DNA from: Durusdinium trenchii
Lineage: Eukaryota; Sar; Dinophyceae; Suessiales; Symbiodiniaceae
Assembly (NCBI GenBank): GCA_963970005.1
Contig: CAXAMN010006446.1
Span: forward strand, 1,346,376-1,410,375
DNA: 64,000 bases
Direction of reading: 5' to 3'
Shown: positions 20,501 through 27,865 of the stretch, one piece after another
Layout: every line of letters begins with the position of its first letter
Position numbering within the stretch: the first letter of the stretch is position 1
The notes under the pieces: model-generated
What the model saw: only the letters and a program-made list of their open reading frames with translations
Told to the model about the DNA's origin: nothing
Database searches by the model: none
Program-made: the position numbers and the translations under genes

Positions 20501-23500
20501 GGCGACATCTGATCCTACCTCATCTTCTTCTCCCGGAGATGCCTTGAACTTCTTATTCCTCTTTCGCCTTTTGACTTTTGGAGGCTCAATCACAGGAAGG
20601 TCGTCATCATCACACATGATTCCTTGAGGATCCACATCACAGTTGATGAAAGTCGATTGGTAATCAGCTTCATCTTCTCCTAGGGTGAACCTTGCGATCA
20701 TCTCCGCCCTTGTATCGTCGGTGGGAGTACAGAAGTCACTGCCCTTGACAATATATGGGATGTTTCCCTCTACTTCTAACATGATTTTCTTGTAGTTCGG
20801 GGAAACCATGTACGGGTTGCCGCAGGCTGGCCATATGAATGTGTATCCTTCCTCCATGCATTTCTTTCCAACAGACAGTACTGAAGGAGACTCATCTAGG
20901 ACGAATGGGGAGTAGGTAGAGTCAAATTCGTCGAAATGAATGTCGGCGACTCCTTTTGTGGATGTCACTCCATTTGCAGTATAGAATGACATTGATTGGT
21001 CGCTTTCTCTCACTTCCAGACCTAATTTCTTGGCTCTGCCTTTCGATATCAAATCATATCCACATCCTGTGTCCATGATGAACTTCGTTCTTGACCCTTT
21101 GGCTGGAATAGACAATGTCTTTGTGTCTGCATGATCTTTCTTTCCCTCGCATACATGAGGAATGACTTTATGATGGAAAACTAGGCCGTCATCTTCGTCA
21201 AAAGACATAGTGACCGATAGGTCACCCTTTGGTCCAACTGGTATTCGGACCCTCTTGATCTCAGTGTAGGGGACCATCAATATGCCTCTCGCCTCTGCGA
21301 CCTTTTCTTCAAATCTGATTTGTTCTTTCCTCGTGTAGCAGGTGAGCTCTTTCTCATCGTATCGTTTGATGTCCGGACGTAGAGGTTTCTTTTCTACTAC
21401 TTTCCATTTGTCCCTGACTGAGTAGATCGCTTCGTTCAACATGATCTCACAAGTCTCTTCATCAAAGGATACTTTTGCACCTCCTTCTCTTGCCTTGGCG
21501 GATGCAGCAATCCCTTCATCTTCGGATTCGTCCATGAAGAGTTCACCGTCAATGGCTGGGGCTCCAGGCTTCGCCTTAGGCTTCGGTTTGGGTTTTGCCT
21601 TGGGCTTTGGCCTATCGTCTCCTGAGTCAGCTGGTGCAGATATCCCTTTCTTAGGAGAGGCTTTTGGGTCATGGTAGAACTTGCAATCCTTCCCTTTGTC
21701 ACAAGTTCCTCGAATCCACATCCAACATACTGGCTTGTCATTCTTTCCGACAGAAGATCCTCTGGATGGTGATCTGGGTTTCTTGTGACTGAATGGGCAA
21801 TCTTTCCCCATAGTGCAGTTACCTTTCACGAAGTATTTGCACGGTATCTTCTTCTTGTCTGTACTCGGACTTCGGCTGCGATCCTTTCCATCACCTTTAC
21901 CTTTCCCCTTTCCCTTTTTGTTCTTGTCTTCAGGATGCTTCTTGGGATTGGGTTTCGGCTTCACTGCAGCAGCGTCTTCTGAGACAACCTGTTCTTGTTG
22001 CCCTTTTGGTTTCTTCTTCGGATCAGCTGGTGCAGCTTTCAGTTTTGGAGCAGGTCCGCCTGGTTTGAGATTCTGAAAGATATTGGCCACATTCTTCACT
22101 GCCTTCTCCTTTTCCAGGATCATCCTGTCTTCAGTTTGCCGTTCGATGTGCCTTCTGATCATATCACGTAAATGTTTGTATGTCTTCTTGGCATCATCGT
22201 CGTTCATGCTGTTGTAGGCGCTGATGTCGTATGCCATGAGGTTTGAGTTCCTGATCTTTCTCCATAGGAGATCCCGAAGAGTTTCGTCGCTCGGGACGTC
22301 AACGGGCTTCATTCCTGCCAGAATCTCATCCCAAGTGTGGAAGAACAACGATAAGTTCTTGTCTCCTTGATATTCTAGTTGGTAGAGGTGCATTGAAGTA
22401 TAAAAGACTTCCACATTTGATGTTGTCTTGAAATTCATAAGGATCAGGGCTAGGACCTCTCTTCCCTTTATGAGGCTTGATGTTCTCCCTTTTGCATTGA
22501 TCCTCGTCCTCAACTTCATAGCTACACCTGAACCATCATCTTTCGCATCCATGACGACCTTGGTAAGAGCTAGGCCGAGTTTGGCATCGATTGAATGGAA
22601 TCTTTGGTCTCCTGAGTCGACAAACTTGTCCGGATCAGGATCGTCCATGGCTTCTTTGATCCAGTCGATCCAGGGCTCTTGATCTGAATCATTGGCCGCA
22701 ATGATGATCGATTGAATGAGATTTGCCTTCCATAGTCCAAGATCATTGATCCTGGGCCATGACGGAACGTTTATCTTTGATTCTTCCTTCCTCGATACTT
22801 TCATGATTGTAGAGGTTGCCGGTGCAAGATGAGATGAAGAGGATGCTTCTGCTTCTGAAATCTTGTCCCTCAATGATTTGTTCGCCTCGGATAGCTCAAT
22901 TGATTTCTCCCTTTCCTCGGCGTACTCATTGTGGGTTTCGGCATACCATTCATACATCTCATCTCGGCTCTCTGTCATTTCATTGTACCCGTTCTTGTAG
23001 TGCTTCGCCTCCTCTTTTGCGTTCCGAATCTCATCTTCCTCGGACGCGTGGGTTGGTAACCCGCGGTCTCTGGAACTAGGACGCTTGCTGTACCGAGAGA
23101 CTATGGGTGCCATTCGTGCTTCTGCTTTTAATTTCGCATTTTCCATAATGACATTCTTTGTCTCCTTCTGGCTTTCCAATAGTGCATTCTCCAGTTCTCT
23201 GATCTTCTGTTGAATTTCAGCACCATCATCGCCGAACATAGGAGCTCTCATCATATTCTCTCTTTTCAGCTGTGCGTTGGCTTCGGATAGAGCGAGGTTG
23301 GCGTCTTTCAACTGTTGTCGTTCACGGATGGAACCTTCTAGGACTTCGTTATTGAATATTTCTCCTTTTGCGATAACCTCCTTTGCGGCGTTTGCTTCGT
23401 ATTCATGGTGGCTCGCCTTCATTTCTGCCATTTCTTTAGCAGAGACTTCAGTCTGGCATACAAACATCTCCATCCTCATGCCCACTTCCATCTCTCCTAT

Positions 23501-24508
23501 CTCCGCTCTCGCGTTGAGTTCAGCTCCACGTGCCATAGCTAGTTGACCTCGTAGATGATCAATAACCATAGCTTCCTGATTGCTCTGATCTTGAGATGAG
23601 TGAACACTGTGTTGAAGACGTCTTTCCCTGACCTCACTGTTCCATTGTTCTTCTCTCTGGCGTTGGATCACCTCGTGCATGTTGACATTCTCATCCTGTA
23701 GCGCAATCATTCTAGCTTGTATCTGGTCAGCTATTCCGACGAAGGCTGTGTTCTCATCCTGAATGGCTTTTGATCTTCTATTGATCGCCAATGAAGATTC
23801 ATTCTGTTCTTGGATGTGTCCAATTGCTGCTTGAAGCTCTTGGGACATTCTGTCCTTCGTTGCTTTCACAGATTCAAGCTCTGAATGTTCTTGATGAGTT
23901 TCTTGTGCAAGCTCTTGATATCTCATGTAGATATGTTCAGCTGTCGATTCCGCCAAGCGTAGCTTGTGTTCGAGCTCTTCAATTCTTATTGTCGCTCCTT
24001 CATCTTCCTGTGTCATCTTTTGTAGATGTTCCTGCATCTTCCTGTTGTAGTCAGACATTTGCCTGAACTCCACTTCAGCCTCGTGGTGTAGTCGTGAGTA
24101 TCCGGCTTGGATGCATTCATATTCTTCATGAAGAAAATTGTATGCGTTTCTCGCCGATCTCAATTCTTCACCCAGCTGAATCTCTCTTCTTTGCTCTTTT
24201 GTTCCTCTATCATCGTCACGTCTCTTCTCTATACTCCTTCTTGGGGATTTCGCGGTAGACGTTATAGGCGATGTAGATCTTGTTGTAGCTCTCATCGATC
24301 TTCTTGGTCCTACGGGTGCAAGATCGGTCAGATTCCGAGCCGGTGGCACGGATCTTTCCGAGATTTGTGATCCAGTAGGCATAGTGATAACGTCAGCATT
24401 TGCTGATGAATCAGTACCCATTGTAGAGTCTGGTGACGAAATGGTGTTGGGACCACCAGGAGCAGCGAATGAATAGGGTTCGCTTCCATTTCCTCCTGAG
24501 CTTGACAT
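14411..24508 (-). CDS. Copia-type Gag-Pol polyprotein (3,365 aa)
   Basis: Starts at ATG 24,508, 81 bp inside the 5' LTR. Residues about 90-560 are a long coiled coil. About 585-800 is a UBN2-like capsid region (FHTWDEILAGMK, LRDLLWRKI). Two CCCH zinc fingers follow, starting at C890 (CKYFVKGNCTMGKDCPFSH) and C928 (CWMWIRGTCDKGKDCKFYH), where copia Gags normally have a CCHC knuckle. The aspartic protease has D1146-T-G. The integrase has an HHCC site (from H1377) and catalytic residues D1420, D1481 (YADKAPEF) and E1512 (NSLAERNNQ). Reverse transcriptase has D2162 (ADAIQAYIQA) and YVDD at 2252-2255. RNase H has D2472 (FADADFAG), then TPEAE and HDDNQG. About 700 further residues follow RNase H (see separate entry). 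All key catalytic residues are present and no internal stop occurs in 10 kb. Long acidic linkers lie between protease and integrase and between integrase and RT. The last ~75 residues look out of frame. Confidence 0.95.
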   Translation of the reverse strand: MSSSGGNGSEPYSFAAPGGPNTISSPDSTMGTDSSANADVITMPTGSQISERSVPPARNLTDLAPVGPRRSMRATTRSTSPITSTAKSPRRSIEKRRDDDRGTKEQRREIQLGEELRSARNAYNFLHEEYECIQAGYSRLHHEAEVEFRQMSDYNRKMQEHLQKMTQEDEGATIRIEELEHKLRLAESTAEHIYMRYQELAQETHQEHSELESVKATKDRMSQELQAAIGHIQEQNESSLAINRRSKAIQDENTAFVGIADQIQARMIALQDENVNMHEVIQRQREEQWNSEVRERRLQHSVHSSQDQSNQEAMVIDHLRGQLAMARGAELNARAEIGEMEVGMRMEMFVCQTEVSAKEMAEMKASHHEYEANAAKEVIAKGEIFNNEVLEGSIRERQQLKDANLALSEANAQLKRENMMRAPMFGDDGAEIQQKIRELENALLESQKETKNVIMENAKLKAEARMAPIVSRYSKRPSSRDRGLPTHASEEDEIRNAKEEAKHYKNGYNEMTESRDEMYEWYAETHNEYAEEREKSIELSEANKSLRDKISEAEASSSSHLAPATSTIMKVSRKEESKINVPSWPRINDLGLWKANLIQSIIIAANDSDQEPWIDWIKEAMDDPDPDKFVDSGDQRFHSIDAKLGLALTKVVMDAKDDGSGVAMKLRTRINAKGRTSSLIKGREVLALILMNFKTTSNVEVFYTSMHLYQLEYQGDKNLSLFFHTWDEILAGMKPVDVPSDETLRDLLWRKIRNSNLMAYDISAYNSMNDDDAKKTYKHLRDMIRRHIERQTEDRMILEKEKAVKNVANIFQNLKPGGPAPKLKAAPADPKKKPKGQQEQVVSEDAAAVKPKPNPKKHPEDKNKKGKGKGKGDGKDRSRSPSTDKKKIPCKYFVKGNCTMGKDCPFSHKKPRSPSRGSSVGKNDKPVCWMWIRGTCDKGKDCKFYHDPKASPKKGISAPADSGDDRPKPKAKPKPKPKAKPGAPAIDGELFMDESEDEGIAASAKAREGGAKVSFDEETCEIMLNEAIYSVRDKWKVVEKKPLRPDIKRYDEKELTCYTRKEQIRFEEKVAEARGILMVPYTEIKRVRIPVGPKGDLSVTMSFDEDDGLVFHHKVIPHVCEGKKDHADTKTLSIPAKGSRTKFIMDTGCGYDLISKGRAKKLGLEVRESDQSMSFYTANGVTSTKGVADIHFDEFDSTYSPFVLDESPSVLSVGKKCMEEGYTFIWPACGNPYMVSPNYKKIMLEVEGNIPYIVKGSDFCTPTDDTRAEMIARFTLGEDEADYQSTFINCDVDPQGIMCDDDDLPVIEPPKVKRRKRNKKFKASPGEEDEVGSDVAGDSEPEADDDDADDIEVDVVDGASRMVRRGTLKADARKIEHLLTHRYKNPYCESCIRAKMKHFKTHRGAFKRKLKAFGDLVTFDFVDTRNILDQGISTDREIFVIRDRYTGVIWAYPSKERFTKDVVNAINHFKGLKKIKIAYADKAPEFETAMKQLKIPFDHSLPNHPQNNSLAERNNQFIMMTTATCLLEAGLPPCFWSYAVECVSHLLNIEEGEDGVSPWYKLHGKEFHGEKIPFGAKVFFMPSSQGRIEQKHKFDPKGIPGIFAGYEIKPGMNWSRQYRVWSLETFAHQSLAFDANRPIRKLLTPQLTETLVFLAPIEFPLKEGYEKINNTLEGMKIRDRRDGEPEVGDPSQMIDYGDYEPTEPGMDFEELAEREIRDEDDEDAIGDHEADDEERDDPGDDDDPKPDGGHSKILSKPAKAKVPPSTGREDHPPVGDPSMDHMSMGKASDGIIYLNDDGETVKLDRKGNPYKVGSDGRRFFRSSPRPRSKYTPEEWKALSLSDRAIAEKKEALEKEKMKERESKGAGSSKDKRKKKKKEDKDDDPKDVSPNIFIDLKKDRTLITDDDDMGGYSPSSASTLSTELPSDDDYLVEWEEWTSVENGFGPRATWDPLNIIDVNSGEILNDVAVAYAMPTESNRCTTEDFTKNLKDHHLSFPSMPCINSISKHRERYTYADTTNPMSAYRNLFNAAVSRPVSRAEMLKNPKAKASMRKEWLGLHEQGVFDFSVIREYHDVKQEALTLKQVVHFARVHGIIVEKNYQLPMSDERRKFKGRGVLLGNKVKNQNWEAAFFQDLGNSPASFESSRWADFYGCVPGHSVKLADAIQAYIQASLTGPPCWVELPSDAWPDDVDVSKYHRPVVRLLKALYGHPDAGTMWEKHCDTQVRQLGFKPIGDEWPSMYFHEGLKLLLVIYVDDLKLAGPTENMTKGWSMLRTKLRIEPETDLGLYLGCMLTRGESKLHDGTVVNTVSYNMEGLLKLSVEKYLDIVGHDTKLKKVTTPSVPEETKSHPARAPAPGKEAVTCPWCANTFDPKYSGKLHSKSESDVTPDDGNRGSLAPHAASILMKLLYAARIARFDLLRSINMLARNVNKWTSNDDARLHHLMCYVNSTLDKRMIGWVGDPIATLSVGIFADADFAGCGETLRSTSGSHMHVQGKHTRFPIAGGSKRQGCISHSTPEAEIVAADSTLRNLGIPSIGLWQTLSGKAPEILFHDDNQGMIGVARTGKNPTMRHLERTHGISIVSLHEHFQQDHFVLLYEISHKMCADIHTKAFRTPLAWRRACMLINLLDPEDLSSKELADMVSPSVDHKKIDHQIFQTKTDDIPNFPYTQTPVLPRAVFVKGMTGKEGVQDLPNGDCIYVVKVPVYYRRFPPGRYIPSDTCRSTWVLVNGSWNCVEREATPLQQALRFDHWVERACFLYHASKASSSPEAGACLSQSPFLALANVPWTPDAVLQFSIASLSTDPALLQSQEVPLNNCHPATLRVINTLLRLVHGGSGGQDGASIRAFGAVQDHFVRLDSKGKNPKTNKNYRDEWRRDGDTLTRVHNVPRTQESVPSEDSHCPVRLSDLSDYRRTEKYYKSGKDTKVDTWRFKGNSVGKDDPWIGNTTFLIVSNGHGHSPQHETTDNSNNKQKGDVTAIATGIQAWGMNTIAHEHMFIAQTAKYVASDTPPGRKPVLHLVLQRRSGRSHKYQFELHQQDVKGPQDIFDRCIMLQELERNVPCLVLMCAEEQNWFTFLQTCLKKQFMNIVTITEDDDACSAYGINKVKACVRSSLDCVFFAGPCTGGSAWNRLNRTVSIKAEMQIEKHQELYWSLWNCFAHALDHVFAIGACALTELPRGCEYWRDDRMTTLIEGTESHVHDFDGCMYGLATHYGHRNIPIKKPWRIVSWGVQFQSLMKKCDHKHQHAPCAGRETRVTQLYTLRIAQHMIETLNKRALSLWKKQHVASRAPVLYDWSRSPHPSMSNGNPCSEVNINKRSFSRFTILRRRNSLVKTTMTLMIHAPVSLPFTIILSKILRSTKLAILVPA
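14640..16500 (-). other. Unclassified module after RNase H in Gag-Pol (PCTGGS...PRGCEYW)
   Basis: Pol of copia elements normally ends with RNase H. Here a conserved-looking globular region follows: TTFLIVSNGHGHSPQHETTD, then CVFFAGPCTGGSAWNRLNR (Cys at 3121), LYWSLWNCFAHALDHVFAIG, ALTELPRGCEYWRDD, HDFDGCMYGL, KPWRIVSW and HQHAPCAGRETRVTQLYT. Invariant-looking Pro-Cys, Trp, Cys-Tyr-Trp and His/Cys positions suggest an enzyme. The Pro-Cys loop faintly recalls that of cytosine-5 methyltransferases, but I see no SAM-binding motif I would stand behind, so no function is assigned. Confidence 0.6.
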
Positions 24509-24572
24509 TGCAGGTTTCTGTAATGACTAGTCTTGTTCTTGGTCTCGTGTAGCTCGTACGGCTATAAAGAGC

Positions 24573-24589
24573 GCGTACGGCTGATAACC
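24573..24589 (-). promoter_or_regulatory. Candidate primer-binding site
   Basis: Directly inside the 5' LTR the element-sense strand reads GGTTATCAGCCGTACGC. There is no TGG as expected for pairing to a tRNA 3' CCA end. The complement (TACGG CTGATAA CC) has the form of an anticodon arm: five-base stem, seven-base loop with U33, anticodon GAU, A37. Drosophila copia is primed by a tRNA half cut in the anticodon region and its site begins similarly (GGTTAT). The tRNA identity is a guess. Confidence 0.4.
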
Positions 24590-24762
24590 TGCGAGTGGAT
24601 CTTAATCAGCGAAGTTTGAAGCTATCACTGACGGTCCATAAGCGGCGTAGCGTCGGAACGGAAACCGCACCTTTTCTAGTCGCTTGATCCTTGAGCCAAA
24701 ATACATATGGTACATATGTATGTACAAATTGCACTGTACGTGTCGCTGCACTTCCATTCGCA
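24590..24762 (-). repeat. 5' LTR (173 bp)
   Basis: Matches the left LTR at 172 of 173 positions, with TG...CA ends. In element sense it runs from 24,762 to 24,590. It carries the 13-nt spliced-leader match at 24,690-24,702 and an AT-rich palindromic stretch (catatggtacatatg) just before it in plus-strand reading, a plausible promoter region. Confidence 0.95.
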
Positions 24763-24767
24763 AACAA
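24763..24767. repeat. Target-site duplication AACAA (right copy)
   Basis: Matches 5,733-5,737 exactly. Confidence 0.85.
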
Positions 24768-25914
24768 CACGTAAAAACAATTAAACACATATGCATGAGA
24801 GCTACCCCAACACCCTCAACCAAGTTCGTGATCGATGTATATCAATCACCGGACTCCCAACACCCTCAAACCGGACACCGGGAGTTCCCACCCCAACACC
24901 GGGCAGGGAGTGTTTTTCCGATGAACAGAAGCGTGCGACCGAGGGCTCATCGACATGAGAAACATCGAAGCCTGGCTCGTCACCAATTGTTTTGCTTGGC
25001 TTTGGGTTGACATGGGCTTATAAATTCCGCCAGTGCCTCTCGTCCTTCAACAGTAGCTGGATAGGCGTGAACTAGCGTTCAGTGAGCTCTTGTGAAAGGT
25101 TTTTAGTGGACAGAAAAGTGAAGAGAACAACACGACGAAGCAAGAAACAGTTTGAAAGACGCCTGGCAAACCACTGCTGATGCCGGCGTTGGTCTTTTGC
25201 TGAGTCAGACCCCGAGACGCTTCTTGTTCCACCTGGCAGAAGCTCATGGAAGAAGGTCGAAGAACACAGGAAAATCCACTCGAAAGCCTACAGGCTGGGG
25301 TGGGGTGAGATGTTTTTTTGATGGTCTGTGAACCCGGCCTGCAGGCCGTCGAGCTCGACGCTGGTCTTCTAGGGACCCAGTGGAATTACAGAGCTGTACG
25401 ATTTTTGCGAAAGGATCTGATGGTATGGGTCACATTCCGATTACGGCACGGAGCTGATGGGTAATACAGATCCAAATTTTCATTGATGAGGTCCAGGAAG
25501 ACCTTTGTGTCTGTCTCGGTTTTTTCTGCGCTTCCCACTTTGCATGTTTCAAAGTTTCTGGAACACTTGAAGAAAAACTGTGGCAATGGGAGTGTAATGT
25601 GAGAAAATTACAAGAAAGACTCAAGACTCAAGACGCATAGCCTTATATATAATAGTAACAGTCTTCTTCGACTCTGAAGAATCAATTGGAGACAAGTGTC
25701 CCGCATGTGCAAATCCCTTTTGACCTGAACATTGAATTGCTAAGAGCAGTTGACTGAAAAGCGGAAATTGAACAATCCCAAGGGCTCCAACTGTCTTCGG
25801 TGTATCAGTCCCTTCCTTGGAGCCCTAGGGCAATTGCTTCACATCGCTTCTGAGACAGCGCAAACAACATCAGGCATCCCTCGGCCGCCAACCAAAAAAA
25901 CACAGGCCTTTACT

Positions 25915-25955
25915 CCACCCACCCCCACCCCACCCCACCCCCACCCCACCCCCTT
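25915..25955 (-). repeat. (CCCCA)n tract; G-quadruplex-prone on the minus strand
   Basis: About 40 bp of ccaccc/acccccacccc repeats give seven or more runs of three to five G on the minus strand, separated by single T. Confidence 0.8.
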
Positions 25956-26896
25956 CTCCACTTCGCCATTCTTTCTTCACCGCCCTCTTTTCTGCGCCCT
26001 TCTCACCGCCCTCTTCTCAGGTCCGGGGCATCGGGACCTTCTCCGGTGTCAGCGCGTGGGTCCCTGCAGTTTCACCCGGTGGAGCGATGAGGGACGCTGG
26101 GAGCGACTCGGGAGCTGGGCCCAGGGGGTGGATGGATTAGATGCAAAGAAACAGAGATCGCGGTACCTTCAAAAGGGTTGGAAGTCGGTACCATATACGT
26201 ATTATATGGTGTTGGTGTCCTTTTTGCTGGTCGAGCAGGTTTGGTGGGTGCATCCTGAGAGGTGGATTATAGAATGATCATTTCAAGATACTTTACAGTA
26301 ACTAATTATAAAGATGTCACATCTGAATGTAGATATTTTATGGTAAACAGCAGTTGGTGCAACCTATGCTGGAAACCACTGTAACTACCAGGTGTATTCT
26401 CTCACCAACTACCATCGCATGGCGGGGACCGAAATCGACCGAGACCTGGGCTGTTCCGCGAGTGTTTCAAACGAAAGAATTCATCAGTGTTCTTCATTGC
26501 ATGTCATGGTCATCCTCAAGACTACCAGGGCCTGCTGGATACTCCAAAAACTGAAGACTTCACGATCGGACGACGTACACTCAGTTTTTGACGGCGCAGC
26601 TCATGGACGCCGGCAGCTAGTCCCAGTCTTTTCCCTGACCATGTCCTTTCCCAACTCCCCGAGCTATGTGGTGCTGGGCTTTGATCGAACACCAGGGGAG
26701 GAACCCGTCGGGCGCCGAGGTCACGGACCGCCGCCGATTCCGGAAGAAGAACGCTGGTCGAGACGGACCGGGACACGGAGACCCAGCACTTCGTCTCAGA
26801 CCGGTCGAAGGAGCTCTTATTTTTGACGAAGCTCTCCGTGGTCTGAGACCGCGAGCGCGCGCAAGAAGGACCTCTTATTGACAATGATAAACCAGG

Positions 26897-26998
26897 AGTC
26901 ACCAAACGGGGTGCAATGAACGGAGGAAGGATAGGGGTGCCCAGAACATCCACTCACTGGATGGGACGTGACTAAACACCACCCCGAGCTCTGTGACT
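26897..26998 (-). repeat. AGTCACAAA-ended miniature element, copy 1
   Basis: Begins agtcaccaaac and ends ctctgtgact. In reverse complement it contains ggtggtgtttagtcacgtcc, then agtgagtggat and tgggcacccct, shared with the copies at 37,927, 44,097 and 46,835. Confidence 0.65.
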
Positions 26999-27744
26999 GC
27001 TGGAGATAAACCAAATCCATTGGTTGGGAGGACACACGGCCTAAATCTGGCCGAGACAAGCAGCAAACCCACACAATCCAGTGGTTGAGAGGTCCCTATT
27101 CAAACGTCACAAACCCACATTCCCGAGATTCCAGACTTCAAGCGGCGGAGAAAGGCTAAGAGTTGATCGTGGAAGCATTGAGTCATCTTTGGTGGACAGC
27201 TGGTCGCTAGCAGCGGCATGAACCAGATCCACCTGTGTCGCGCCAGCGCACATAGCGCACCGCATGTGTGTTCTTTGTGAGAGCCTGACGGACATGAAAC
27301 AAATGATGTGTCGGCATGGGGGACGTGGCAGCGTGGCAGGGGTACCCAAGACTGTCTCTTATTCAAAATAAATACATGTATAATCATGTATATAATCAGC
27401 TTGATTGAATGTGCCAAGTTTATTTCAGTCATCATGAAGATTCCAACATGTTCTTGACCATCAACTGGAGAAACTCAAAACTGGTCATGCAATTGTGCTC
27501 AACTTGAACATTTAACAGAAAGGCTCCTCCCCAAACTCCGCTCGACAAAGAAGCATAACAACTCCTGCAGTTCCTGAGAAAACAACAACACCTGGACCTG
27601 GTGGAGGAGAACCCTCTCCCAAAACTGCAATTGTATCAATGATGGAATACTAGAGGGATGAGTTTGGTACCAACACGTGTTAGTTGTACACTTGAGGGTA
27701 TCCCCTCGATTCAATCAACCAACCATAGTGAAAGGCCATGAATT

Positions 27745-27865
27745 GCATTTACTCGCTCTTTCAGCGCCGATTTGTCCTTTCTTCGATCACACCAATTCTG
27801 TCGAAGACACTTCCCAGCGCCGCCCAGGATGTACTCCTGCCAACATTGTTCCAGGGTGAAGTCCT
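27745..27865 (-). CDS. Candidate internal exon, unrecognised gene
   Basis: After a good acceptor (TTGCAG at 27,871-27,866) the frame reads EDFTLEQCWQEYILGGAGKC then LRQNWCDRRKDKSALKERVN. It has aromatic and charged residues typical of a folded domain. No family recognised. Neighbouring candidate on the same strand: 29,650-29,770. Confidence 0.35.

Larger units (their letters stand above)
5738..24762 (-). mobile_element. Complete giant Ty1/copia-type LTR retrotransposon (19,025 bp)
   Basis: Paired 173-bp LTRs, a 5-bp target duplication, a primer-site candidate and a G-tract next to the 3' LTR bound one minus-strand coding block. The domain order protease, integrase, reverse transcriptase, RNase H is diagnostic of copia elements (gypsy elements have integrase last). 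LTR identity is 172/173, so insertion is recent. Typical copia elements are about 5 kb; this one is nearly four times longer. The extra length is a coiled-coil Gag extension (about 1.7 kb), a module after RNase H (about 2.2 kb) and two more reading frames (about 8 kb). The three frames can be read as one polyprotein broken at three homopolymers (14,566-14,569; 12,237-12,240; 6,815-6,818). Non-coding internal sequence is only about 80 bp at the 5' end and 520 bp at the 3' end. Confidence 0.95.
24768..27740. other. Gene-poor stretch
   Basis: No convincing gene. Two short minus-strand frames have protein-like text (about 25,430-25,590, NFETCKVGSAEKTETDTKVF; about 25,150-25,240) but no family or clear splice sites. 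Contains a C-rich tract (25,915-25,955) and a miniature element (26,897-26,998). Confidence 0.45.

Noticed and set aside
24776-24787. AACAATTAAACA found on both sides of the copia element (5,725-5,736 and here) as a longer target duplication
   Set aside because: On the right it lies 13 bp away from the LTR end while the 5-bp AACAA abuts it exactly. The 12-mer is low-complexity AT-rich sequence and probably coincidental.
26392-26826. 144-residue plus-strand frame
   Set aside because: Composition is Arg/Pro/Ser-rich in its second half and follows GC-rich repeat text. No family, no splice context, and the opposite strand is also open.
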